A DNA stretch of 28,892 bases. It comes from an uncultured Myxococcales bacterium. Lineage in GTDB: Bacteria > Myxococcota_A > UBA9042 > DTJE01. Numbering within the stretch: the stretch's first letter is position 1; each line of letters begins with the position of its first letter. Under the pieces are notes generated by a model that made no database searches, was not told the DNA's origin, and saw nothing but the letters and a program-made list of their open reading frames with translations. A program made the translations under genes and the position numbers. The stretch covers positions 1-28,892 of the forward strand of contig CALJUR010000044.1 of the NCBI GenBank assembly GCA_937975765.1, in the 5' to 3' direction. This document shows positions 7,923 through 15,339 of the stretch, in pieces.

Positions 7923-9377
7923 CTATGCCCTGGCCACCAGCACCAGCGACAGCCCGACCGGCAGGTCCAGCCTCTTCTCCACGGGCAGCGCCACCGGCGC
8001 GATCAACTCGTACACGCCCAGCTGCCCGGCCGGCAGGCGGTCGCGCCCCAGCACGCGGCCGTTCAGCGCCCAGCCCAGCAGCCCCATCAGGTTGAAACGG
8101 AAGTCCTTCTCGACGGTGAACCCCGCCGCCTCGACCAGCCGCCGCAGTTCCTCGCGCTCGTAGCGGCGGTGGTGGCCCAGGCCGCGGTCCAGGTCGGAGT
8201 AAAGCGCCGCGTACGCCGGCACCAGCAGCACCAGCCGGCCCCCGCTCGCGCGCAGCACCTCGTGCATGTGACGCAGCGCCGTCTCGTGGTCCTGCACGTG
8301 CTCCAGCACGTTCAGGCAGACCACGGTGTCGTGCCCGGCCTCGACCAGCTCGGAGGGCGGCTCGGTCGCGACGTCCCACTCCCGGGTCGCGAAGCCCTCG
8401 TGCCCCGCGAACCGCAGGCGCAGCCGCTCCAGGCTGCCGGGGTTCAGGTCCGTCGCGGTGACGTCGGCCTGGCCCATCAGGAACCGGGTGATGTTGCCCG
8501 TTCCGGCCCCGACCTCCAGGATGCGCTGGCCCAGGAAGGGCTTGATGGCGTCGTACAGGTGACGGTTGAAGCGCTCCAGGGAGTTCATCTTGGACAGCGT
8601 CTCCTCGACGATGGCCCCCTTCACGTAGTCGCTGTCCAGCCACGAGTACTTGACGATGCACCACAGGGCCTCGAAGCCGTCCTTGGCCCCGATCTTCTTG
8701 CCTTCCTCGTACGAGCGGCCGTTGTACGTGATCGGCACCTCGTACACGCGGTATCGCATCTTCGCGACCTTCGCGGTGATCTCCGGCTCGATGCCGAACC
8801 GCTCGGAGGTCAGGTTCAGGCCCTGGATGACCTCCGCCCGGAACGCCTTGTAGCAGGTCTCCATGTCGGTCAGGTTCAGGTCCGTGAAGGCGTTGGACAG
8901 GAAGGTCAGGAACTGGTTGCCCACCGTGTGCCAGAACAGGTGGACCCGGTGCGTCTCGCCCGCGAACCGCGACCCGTAGACCACGTCGGCGCGCCCGTCC
9001 AGCAGCGGGGCCAGCAGGCGCGGGAAGTCCTCGGGGTCGTACTCGAGGTCGGCGTCCTGGATCACCACGAAGTCGCCGGTGGCGCCGTCGAAGCCCGTGC
9101 GCAGCGCGGCGCCCTTGCCCCGGTTCACCGGGTGGTACAGGGCCTTCAGCGTCGCCTCGCCGATCCGCTTCTTCGTCACGCCCTGCGTCGCCATCAGGGC
9201 CGGCCACTCGGCCTCCAGCCGCTGGATCAGGTCCCGCGTGCCGTCCTTCGAGCAGTCATCGACCAGCACGACCTCCTTGCGCAGGCCGGGCAGGTCGACC
9301 TTCAGCACGCGGGCCAGCAGTGCCAGCAGCGTGCGCCGCTCGTTGTAGACCGGGATGACGATCGACAGCGTCTTCAT
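7923..9377 (-). CDS. Bifunctional family 2 glycosyltransferase / SAM-dependent methyltransferase
   Basis: This 484-residue protein fuses two enzymes. Residues 1-235 are a GT-A family 2 glycosyltransferase of the polyprenyl-phosphate type: SIVIPVYNE at 5-13, VVLVDDCSKDGT at 36-47, NRGKGAALRTG at 85-95 and the metal-binding DAD at 108-110. About 40 linker residues follow. Residues 275-484 are a class I methyltransferase with ILEVGAGTGN (286-295), a DLNPGSLERL acidic loop and CLNVLEHVQD. No transmembrane helix is obvious, so it probably acts at the inner membrane face, transferring a sugar from a nucleotide donor to a lipid or polymer and methylating a product. The substrates are unknown. Its ATG overlaps the stop of the PHP gene by four bases (ATGA), indicating translational coupling. 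Confidence 0.88.
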   Translation of the reverse strand: MKTLSIVIPVYNERRTLLALLARVLKVDLPGLRKEVVLVDDCSKDGTRDLIQRLEAEWPALMATQGVTKKRIGEATLKALYHPVNRGKGAALRTGFDGATGDFVVIQDADLEYDPEDFPRLLAPLLDGRADVVYGSRFAGETHRVHLFWHTVGNQFLTFLSNAFTDLNLTDMETCYKAFRAEVIQGLNLTSERFGIEPEITAKVAKMRYRVYEVPITYNGRSYEEGKKIGAKDGFEALWCIVKYSWLDSDYVKGAIVEETLSKMNSLERFNRHLYDAIKPFLGQRILEVGAGTGNITRFLMGQADVTATDLNPGSLERLRLRFAGHEGFATREWDVATEPPSELVEAGHDTVVCLNVLEHVQDHETALRHMHEVLRASGGRLVLLVPAYAALYSDLDRGLGHHRRYEREELRRLVEAAGFTVEKDFRFNLMGLLGWALNGRVLGRDRLPAGQLGVYELIAPVALPVEKRLDLPVGLSLVLVARA

Positions 9378-10369
9378 GCGTCCTCACCCCCGTTGGTGGC
9401 CTGCGGCGCCGGCGGGTTGCCGCCGCCTTCGCCCGGCCCGCGGTGGCTGCCGCGACGGCGGCGCCGATGTCGCCCGCTGCCTCCGCCCTCGCCCGCCGCG
9501 GCACCCGTGGCCGCCTCGCCAGGCTCGCCCGGTTCCCTCGGGGGCCGGCCCGACGGGCCTCCCGAACTGCCCGACCCGCGCGGACGGTCGTCGCGGTGTT
9601 CGCGCCGCCCCTCGGGGCGCCCGTCCCGCCGATCGCCACGATCCCCGCGCCCGTACCCGCCCCGCGGCCCGCCCCGGTCCCGGTCGTGCCCGCGATCGCG
9701 CTCCCGGCCGCCCTCGCCCTCCGGCTCCAGCTGGTCGGGCCGGCTGATCATCTCCACCGTCCATGCGTCCTTGTTGCGGATGGCCGCCACCAGGGCCGCC
9801 TGGTCCTCGATGGCCCCCGGGAACACGGACGCCGCGGCGCCGATGTCCGACCAGCCCGCCGCCGAGCCCGAGCCGCCCAGCGCCGCCAGGCCCAGCCGCT
9901 GCGCCGCCTCCAGGGCCATGTTGTTCTTCGTCCGGTCCAGCGGGGCCGTCGCCGTGATCACGCCGTCGATATTCTTCAGCGTGAACACCGCGTCCACGAA
10001 CGCCGGGCCCGCCCCGCGGTCGTAAGGGTGCGCGGCCAGCACCACGCCGCCGCATCGCTCCCGCACCGCCGCGACCGAGGCCAGCGTGGGCCGATCGCCG
10101 ACCGCCTGCCGCCAGTCCGCACCGTCCAGCGCCACCGGGTCCTCGGGGATCCACAGCAGCCGCCCGCGCTCCAGCGGGAACTCGATGCCGAAGAACAGCG
10201 CGATCCGCCCGCCGAACCGGCCCGTCCGGGCGGCCTCCACCGGCGGCGGCGCCCCCGCGCCCAGCAGCAGCATCCCGTCCAGCCCCGACTCGATGCCCGC
10301 GTTCAGCAGGCGGTCCAGGGCGGCCGCGTCGCACCCCTGCGGCACGACCACGTGCAGGTCGATCACCAT
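9374..10369 (-). CDS. Degenerate PHP-domain protein with Arg/Gly-rich C-terminal tail
   Basis: The 331-residue product has a PHP-like (polymerase and histidinol phosphatase) domain at about 1-210, recognisable from MVIDLH, the GIEFPLERGRLLWI strand and AAHPYDRG (113-120). Two canonical metal-binding motifs are damaged. DLHxH keeps only the first His (DLHVVV), and the usual GSDAH segment is GGSGSAAGWSD, so phosphoesterase activity is doubtful. Residues about 215-331 are disordered and dominated by Arg, Gly, Asp and Glu (GGRERDRG, RRHRRRRRG-like), resembling RNA- or nucleic-acid-binding RGG tails. The ATG has GGAGGAGGG upstream and lies 16 bases after the leuS stop. I infer a nucleic-acid-associated or regulatory role; the family assignment is moderate. 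Confidence 0.65.
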   Translation of the reverse strand: MVIDLHVVVPQGCDAAALDRLLNAGIESGLDGMLLLGAGAPPPVEAARTGRFGGRIALFFGIEFPLERGRLLWIPEDPVALDGADWRQAVGDRPTLASVAAVRERCGGVVLAAHPYDRGAGPAFVDAVFTLKNIDGVITATAPLDRTKNNMALEAAQRLGLAALGGSGSAAGWSDIGAAASVFPGAIEDQAALVAAIRNKDAWTVEMISRPDQLEPEGEGGRERDRGHDRDRGGPRGGYGRGDRGDRRDGRPEGRREHRDDRPRGSGSSGGPSGRPPREPGEPGEAATGAAAGEGGGSGRHRRRRRGSHRGPGEGGGNPPAPQATNGGEDA

Positions 10370-10385
10370 CGCGTCTCCCTCCTCC

Positions 10386-12812
10386 TCAGCCGACCACGTT
10401 CACCAGGCGGTTCTTCACCACGATGACCTTCCGGATCGGCCGTCCCTCCAGGTGCCGCAGCACCTTCTCGCTTCCCCGGGCCAGGCGCTCCAGCTCCTCC
10501 TCCGGGGTGTCCTTCGGCACCATCGTGTCGTCGCGAAGCTTCCCGTTCACCTGGAAGATGACCTTGACCTCGTCCTCGACGCACAGCGCGGGGTCGAACG
10601 TCGGCCACGGCGCCTTCGACACGGACGGCGCATGTCCCAGCCGTTCCCACAGTTCCTCGCACACGTGCGGCGCGTACGGCGACAGCAGCAGCACCAGCGC
10701 CTCGCACACCTCGCGGTAGCGCACCGGCTCCTTCGCGGCCTCGTTGACCAGCGTCATCATCTGCGCGATGGCCGTGTTGAAGCGCATCCGCTCGATGTCC
10801 TGGGTCACCTTGCGGATCGTCTGGTGCAGCACCCGGCGCAGGGCCAGCGGCGCCGGTTCGTCCGACAGCGTCCCCTCGCACATGCGCCAGATGCGGTCGA
10901 TGAACCGGCGGCAGCCCACGATGCCCTGCGTGTTCCAGGGCTTCACGACCTCCAGCGGCCCCATGAACATCTCGTACACGCGCATCGCGTCCGCGCCGAA
11001 CTTCGCCACCACCTCGTCGGGGTTGACGACGTTGCCGCGCGACTTCGACATCTTCTGGCCGTCCTCGCCCAGGATCAGCCCCTGGTTGACCAGTTTCCTA
11101 AACGGCTCGTTCGTGCCGACGACGCCGATGTCGTACAGGAACTTGTGCCAGAAGCGCGCGTAGAGCAGGTGCAGCACCGCGTGCTCGGCCCCGCCGACGT
11201 ACAGGTCCACCGGCATCCACTTCGACTCCTTGGCGGGGTCGATCAGGCGGTCGGGGTTCTTCGGGTCGATGTAGCGCAGGTAGTACCAGCACGACCCGGC
11301 CCACTGCGGCATCGTGTGGGTCTCGCGGCGGCCGATCTCCTCGCCGGTCGCCTCGTCGCGCAGCACCACCCAGTCCTCGATGGTCGCCAGCGGGGACTCG
11401 CCGTTGCCCGCGACCTGGTACGACTGCACCTCGGGCAGCGTGACCGGCAGCGCCGATTCCGGCAGCGCCGCGACCGTGCCGTCCGGCTTGTGGACCAGCG
11501 GGAAGGGCTCGCCCCAGTATCGCTGGCGGGAGAACACCCAGTCCCGCAGCCGGTACTTGACCGCCGCCTTGCCGATGCCCCGGGCCTCGAGGTCCGCGGC
11601 GATGCGCCGCTGGAACTCGGCGGTCGGCAGGCCGTCGTACGGGCCCGAGTTCAGCGCGAACCCGTCCGCCGTCAGCGCCTCGTCGCCGATGCCGCGCGGC
11701 TTGCCGTCGGGCGACACGACCTCGATGATGGGCAGGTCGAACGCCCTCGCGAACTCGAAGTCGCGCTGGTCGTGGGCCGGCACCGCCATGATGGCGCCGG
11801 TGCCGTACGAGATCAGCACGTAGTCGGCCACGTAGATCGGCACCCGCGCGCCGTTGACCGGGTTGACCGCGTACGCGCCCGTGAAGACGCCGGTCTTCTC
11901 CCGCGTGGCGTCGGTGCGCGCCACGTCGTTCATCCGCGCCGCCTCGGCCACGTACGTGTCCACCGCCGCCTTCTGCGCGGGCGTCGCGATGCGGGCGACC
12001 ATCGGGTGTTCCGGCGCCAGGACCATGTAGGTCACGCCGAACAGCGTGTCGGGCCGCGTCGTGTAGATGCGCAGCGGGTCCGGCTGGCCCTCCACCGCGA
12101 AGTCCACCTCGGCGCCCTCGGACCGGCCGATCCAGTTTCGCTGCATCTCCTTGATCGGCTCCGGCCAGTCCAGCCCGTCCAGGTCGGCCAGCAGCCGGTC
12201 GGCGTACGCGGTGATCCGCAACATCCACTGCCGCATCGGGCGGCGCTCGACCGGGTACCCGCCGCGCTCGGACAGCCCCTCGGCGGTGACCTCCTCGTCG
12301 GCCAGCACGGTCCCCAGCGCGGGGCACCAGTTGACCGGAATCTCGGTCTGGTAGGCCAGGCCCTTCTCGAACAGCTTCAGGAAGATCCACTGCGTCCACC
12401 GGTAGTAGGCCGGGTCGGTCGTGGCGACCTCGCGGTCCCAGTCGTACGCCAGGCCCAGCATGCGGATCTGCCGGCGGAAGTTGTCGATGTTCTTCTGCGT
12501 CGTGATCGCCGGGTGGATGCCGGTCTGCAGCGCGTACTGTTCCGCGGGCAGGCCGAACGAGTCCCAGCCCATCGGGTGCAGCACGTTGAACCCGTTCATC
12601 CACTTGTAGCGCGACACGATGTCGGTGGCCGTGTAGCCCTCGGGGTGGCCGACGTGCAGCCCGGCGCCCGACGGGTAGGGGAACATGTCCAGCACGTAGA
12701 ACTTCGGCTTCGGGGAGTCGTCGTCGGCGTGGAAGGTGTTGTCCTTCAGCCAGTAGGCCTGCCACTTCCGCTCGACCGCGTGGACGTCGTAGGTCTTCTC
12801 TTCGGCCGCCAT
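10386..12812 (-). CDS. leuS: Leucyl-tRNA synthetase
   Basis: This 808-residue class I aminoacyl-tRNA synthetase charges tRNA-Leu with leucine in the cytoplasm. The HIGH signature is HVGH at 53-56, following FPYPSGAGL. The editing (CP1) domain contains TTRPDTLFGVTYMVLAPEHP and the conserved GTGAIMAVPAHDQRD. The catalytic core continues with CWYYLRYIDP, GGAEHAVLHLLYARFW and KMSKSRGN (Lys587-Ser591). The C-terminal anticodon-binding region ends with VNGKLRDD, typical of bacterial LeuRS. Length is slightly below the 820-880 usual in bacteria, with no sign of truncation. It heads a minus-strand gene set with the PHP and glycosyltransferase/methyltransferase genes close behind. A TATAAT box lies about 55 bases upstream of its ATG. 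Confidence 0.98.
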   Translation of the reverse strand: MAAEEKTYDVHAVERKWQAYWLKDNTFHADDDSPKPKFYVLDMFPYPSGAGLHVGHPEGYTATDIVSRYKWMNGFNVLHPMGWDSFGLPAEQYALQTGIHPAITTQKNIDNFRRQIRMLGLAYDWDREVATTDPAYYRWTQWIFLKLFEKGLAYQTEIPVNWCPALGTVLADEEVTAEGLSERGGYPVERRPMRQWMLRITAYADRLLADLDGLDWPEPIKEMQRNWIGRSEGAEVDFAVEGQPDPLRIYTTRPDTLFGVTYMVLAPEHPMVARIATPAQKAAVDTYVAEAARMNDVARTDATREKTGVFTGAYAVNPVNGARVPIYVADYVLISYGTGAIMAVPAHDQRDFEFARAFDLPIIEVVSPDGKPRGIGDEALTADGFALNSGPYDGLPTAEFQRRIAADLEARGIGKAAVKYRLRDWVFSRQRYWGEPFPLVHKPDGTVAALPESALPVTLPEVQSYQVAGNGESPLATIEDWVVLRDEATGEEIGRRETHTMPQWAGSCWYYLRYIDPKNPDRLIDPAKESKWMPVDLYVGGAEHAVLHLLYARFWHKFLYDIGVVGTNEPFRKLVNQGLILGEDGQKMSKSRGNVVNPDEVVAKFGADAMRVYEMFMGPLEVVKPWNTQGIVGCRRFIDRIWRMCEGTLSDEPAPLALRRVLHQTIRKVTQDIERMRFNTAIAQMMTLVNEAAKEPVRYREVCEALVLLLSPYAPHVCEELWERLGHAPSVSKAPWPTFDPALCVEDEVKVIFQVNGKLRDDTMVPKDTPEEELERLARGSEKVLRHLEGRPIRKVIVVKNRLVNVVG

Positions 12813-12865
12813 GATCGCCTCGCAAAGGGACCCCGCCGCGCCCCCTCGGAGCCGGCGAGGGCGGG

Positions 12866-12871
12866 ATTATA
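12866..12871 (-). promoter_or_regulatory. Minus-strand -10 box upstream of leuS
   Basis: The minus strand reads GGTATAATCCC, a perfect TATAAT, in otherwise extremely GC-rich sequence. Transcription would start near 12860, about 48 bases before the leuS ATG. I see no good -35 hexamer at 16-18 bases, so activator dependence or a weak -35 is possible. Confidence 0.5.
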
Positions 12872-12950
12872 CCTCAGATCCCGGCGCCGGGACGCGGCCA
12901 CGACACCGCCCGGAAGACCGGGTGACCGGTGGAAACCGCGGGGCCTCTTC

Positions 12951-12959
12951 TGGTACGAT
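12951..12959 (+). promoter_or_regulatory. Extended -10-like element before the Asp-box protein gene
   Basis: TGGTACGAT fits an extended -10 (TGn plus TACGAT), 28 bases before the ATG at 12988. No clear TTGACA-like -35 is present; GGAAAC sits 17 bases upstream. It shares the divergent gap with the leuS -10 box. Confidence 0.35.
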
Positions 12960-12987
12960 CCGCGCCGGTTCGGACGGGAGTTCGTGG

Positions 12988-14559
12988 ATGCGGAAAACGA
13001 TGCGGTACCTGGTCTTTGCTGCGTTCGTGGCATCGGCTGCCTTGGCAGCGCCGGCGGCCGCGCAGTGGAAGGCGCTGGAGAACCCGACCAGCACCGACGA
13101 CATCCTGGCCGCGTGCGACATCGTGTCGGACCTGCAGTTCTTCGCGGGCGGCATGGCGCTGGACCAGAGTTCGGGCTTCCCGATGCCGAAGACGGTCTTC
13201 TACCGCACGCAGGACGGCGGGAAGCTGATGCAGCCGGTCGCCGTCGGGGCCGGCCTCTTCCCCGGCAGCATCGGCGCCATCGCCTTCCGGACGCTGACCG
13301 ACGGCTGGGTCGCTCTGGGCGGGGACGTGTACCGGACGACCAACGGCGGGACCTTCGGCAAGGTCACGGTGGACGCCGACCGGACCATCACCCGGCTGGC
13401 CCGGCTGGGCGACACGCACGGCGTCGCGGTGGGCAAGGAAGGCGGGGCCTGGCGCACGACGGACGGCGGCACGTCGTGGACCCCGACGGACACCCGCACG
13501 AAGGCGGACCTGGACTGCGTGCACTTCATCGACGGGCAGCGCGGCTGGGCGGCGGGTCCGGTGCCGGTGGAAGTGGACAACCCCGACCCCGATGCGCGGG
13601 ACGCGACGCTGACCACCTATTCGGACACCGTGGTCCTGGCGACGACGGACGGCGGCGCCACGTGGACCGTCAAGGCGACGCTGCCGAAGGTCGAGGCGGA
13701 CGGGGAAGGCGGGCGGACCGCGTGCCCGATCTTCTTCCTGCCGGACGGAAAGACCGGCTGGATGGTGCAGGCGCTGCACGACATGGACAAGCAGAAGGCC
13801 ACGAAGGTGCTGCTGCTGAAGAGCACGGACGGCGGCGCGACCTGGGCGGACCAGGACGTGGACGTGGAGGTCGGGAAACTGAAGTTCGGGGGCTTCCAGG
13901 AGATGCCCATCCACATGTCCTACGCGGTCGGGATGTACTGGTCCGACGACGGGCTGTTCGGGCGCGTCTCCGGGTCGGCCGACACCGGCATGAGCGGAGG
14001 CGGCGGCGGCGGCGGGGATTCCCCGGTCTACAAGCTGGTGGACCTCACGACGCGCGACGGCGGGAAGTCCTGGGACAAGCCCGACTATGGCACGATCACC
14101 TTCGACTTCACCGGGGGCGGCCAGGCGATCGCGGGCGACCCGCGGCCGGTCCAGGCCGTCTTCAAGGGCTGGTACCAGGCCTTGATGGTCGGCGAGAAGG
14201 GCACGATCTGGACGATGGGCGCCGACTGCACGAAGACGTCCGAGTGCCTGCCGGGCTACGAGTGCCGGAAGCCCGACCCGGACGTCCACGCGCGCTGCTA
14301 CCCGAAGGCCGAGGACCCGGACGCGACGGGCGGGTCGGACACCGCCGGCGACCGCGACGCGGTCACGGGCACGGACGGCGCGGGGGAGGGGGTGTCCCCG
14401 GCGACGGACGTCCCGGCCTGCCAGGGGGACGCGTGCGAACCCTCCGGGAAGAGCGGCGGCGGATGCGCCGGCAGCGGCCTGCCGATCGGTCCCGGGGCCT
14501 GGCCGGCCGCGCTGCTGATGGCCGCGTACCTGGCCTGGTCCCGCCGGTCCCGACGCTAG
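12988..14559 (+). CDS. Secreted Asp-box (BNR/YCF48-like) beta-propeller protein with MYXO-CTERM-like tail
   Basis: The 523-residue product starts at an ATG preceded by GGGAG, with a second in-frame ATG four codons on. A signal peptide (MRKTMRYLVFAAFVAS...) ends near AAAQ at 26. Asp-box repeats of the form [ST]xDGGxxW recur: TTDGGTSW near residue 157, TTDGGATW near 219, STDGGATW near 280 and RDGGKSW near 355, with weaker copies such as YRTQDGGK. They indicate a six- or seven-bladed propeller of the photosystem II assembly factor/sialidase-like superfamily. A Cys-rich knot (CTKTSECLPGYECRK) and an Asp/Thr/Gly-rich linker follow. The tail is GGGC (Cys493), a hydrophobic segment and RRSRR. It is probably displayed on the cell surface. 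No catalytic sialidase residues can be claimed and the ligand is unknown. Confidence 0.83.
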   Translation: MRKTMRYLVFAAFVASAALAAPAAAQWKALENPTSTDDILAACDIVSDLQFFAGGMALDQSSGFPMPKTVFYRTQDGGKLMQPVAVGAGLFPGSIGAIAFRTLTDGWVALGGDVYRTTNGGTFGKVTVDADRTITRLARLGDTHGVAVGKEGGAWRTTDGGTSWTPTDTRTKADLDCVHFIDGQRGWAAGPVPVEVDNPDPDARDATLTTYSDTVVLATTDGGATWTVKATLPKVEADGEGGRTACPIFFLPDGKTGWMVQALHDMDKQKATKVLLLKSTDGGATWADQDVDVEVGKLKFGGFQEMPIHMSYAVGMYWSDDGLFGRVSGSADTGMSGGGGGGGDSPVYKLVDLTTRDGGKSWDKPDYGTITFDFTGGGQAIAGDPRPVQAVFKGWYQALMVGEKGTIWTMGADCTKTSECLPGYECRKPDPDVHARCYPKAEDPDATGGSDTAGDRDAVTGTDGAGEGVSPATDVPACQGDACEPSGKSGGGCAGSGLPIGPGAWPAALLMAAYLAWSRRSRR

Positions 14560-14561
14560 CC

Positions 14562-14617
14562 GGATCCCCCCGCAAGTCCCGCTACCCCTGGCCGCAAGGG
14601 GACTTCCCTCGCGATCC
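14562..14617 (+). terminator. Nested inverted repeat after the Asp-box protein gene
   Basis: AAGTCCC (14574-14580) pairs with GGGACTT (14599-14605), and outside it GGATC (14562-14566) pairs with GATCC (14613-14617). It begins two bases after the upstream stop and ends before the speD promoter. There is no T-run, so intrinsic termination is only plausible. Confidence 0.45.
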
Positions 14618-14641
14618 GGGAGGGGCGGGTTCAGAAACCGC

Positions 14642-14670
14642 TTGACTTTTCCGAATGGTACGGGCAGGAT
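14642..14670 (+). promoter_or_regulatory. Sigma-70-type promoter for speD
   Basis: TTGACT (14642-14647) and CAGGAT (14665-14670) are separated by exactly 17 bases. Transcription would start near 14677, giving a leader of about 115 bases before the TTG start of speD. Confidence 0.55.
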
Positions 14671-14680
14671 TCGACCACTT

Positions 14681-14791
14681 CCCGGGTACGTCCCGGGATG
14701 CATGGCCGTGCGCATCGCGCGGCTGGGGAGGTGGGTTATGTAGCTGGGGTCGGGCGCGGGCGCCCGGCCTCGTGTCACGAGGAGGGCACAA
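14681..14791 (+). promoter_or_regulatory. Structured 5' leader of speD with hairpins at the ribosome-binding site
   Basis: Three inverted repeats occupy the leader. CCCGGG/CCCGGG lies at 14681-14697. CGGGCG/CGCCCG with a four-base loop lies at 14751-14766. CCTCGT/ACGAGG with a three-base loop lies at 14768-14782. The last stem's 3' arm contains the first half of the GAGGAGGG ribosome-binding site (14779-14786), which serves the TTG at 14792. A 13-codon open frame (MAVRIARLGRWVM) occupies 14702-14743. The arrangement suggests translational control, but no known riboswitch class is recognised. Confidence 0.5.
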
Positions 14792-15199
14792 TTGAACGCG
14801 CTCGGTCGTCATCTCGTAGCCGACTTCCACGGCTGTACCGCGGACCTCAACAACCCGGATATCGTCACGCAAGCCCTGGAAAAGGCTTGTGAAGTTTCCG
14901 GGGCCACGATCATCAGCAGGACCGGGTACAACTTCAGTCCCTACGGCGTCACGGCCGTGATCGTCATCGCCGAGTCCCATCTCGCCGTCCACACCTGGCC
15001 CGAATACGGGTACGCCGCGGTCGACCTGTTCACCTGCGGCACCACCGTCGATACCTGGCAGGCCTTCGAGTACGTCAAGACCGCCTTCGGCGCCACCCGC
15101 GTCGAGTTGAAGGAACTGCCCCGCGGCATCCTCAGCACCGCCGAGATGAACGCGGCCCACACCTATGCGCCCGTGGTCTCCCGTCCCGCCGCGGCCTGA
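14792..15199 (+). CDS. speD: S-adenosylmethionine decarboxylase proenzyme (prokaryotic class 1B)
   Basis: The 135-residue product matches the short bacterial pyruvoyl enzyme in length. AESHLAVHTWPEYGYAAVDLFTCG contains the self-cleavage site between Glu61 and Ser62, where Ser62 becomes the pyruvoyl group. His67 and Cys82 fall at the positions of the processing and catalytic residues (63, 68 and 83 in Bacillus subtilis). The enzyme decarboxylates SAM to supply aminopropyl groups for spermidine. The start is a TTG five bases after GGAGGG; no ATG is available upstream in frame without stopping. No spermidine synthase (speE) lies beside it. Some SpeD homologues have been reported to act on arginine or ornithine instead, so the substrate is likely but not certain. 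It stands alone behind its own promoter and leader. Confidence 0.93.
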   Translation: MNALGRHLVADFHGCTADLNNPDIVTQALEKACEVSGATIISRTGYNFSPYGVTAVIVIAESHLAVHTWPEYGYAAVDLFTCGTTVDTWQAFEYVKTAFGATRVELKELPRGILSTAEMNAAHTYAPVVSRPAAA

Positions 15200-15339
15200 A
15201 GGCCCGGTACCAACAGCCTCCGCTTCCCGCTCCGACATCGACTCCCGCAGGCACGGCCTTCTCCACTGCGCGCGACGCTCCGGGAGGGCGGCGAAGGGGA
15301 GGGGACGGGAGGGCAGCGAGGGCGGGACCGGAAAGGGCG

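Noticed and set aside
5758..9207. 1149-codon open frame on the minus strand across the lipase, kce, kal and fusion genes
   Set aside because: It runs through four genes with recognised motifs in other frames, and its translation is low-complexity Gly/Arg/Ala typical of an out-of-frame shadow in high-GC DNA.
15200..15339. Terminator or small gene between speD and the exported-protein gene
   Set aside because: This 140-base convergent gap is GC- and purine-rich but shows no clear inverted repeat, promoter or coding signature.
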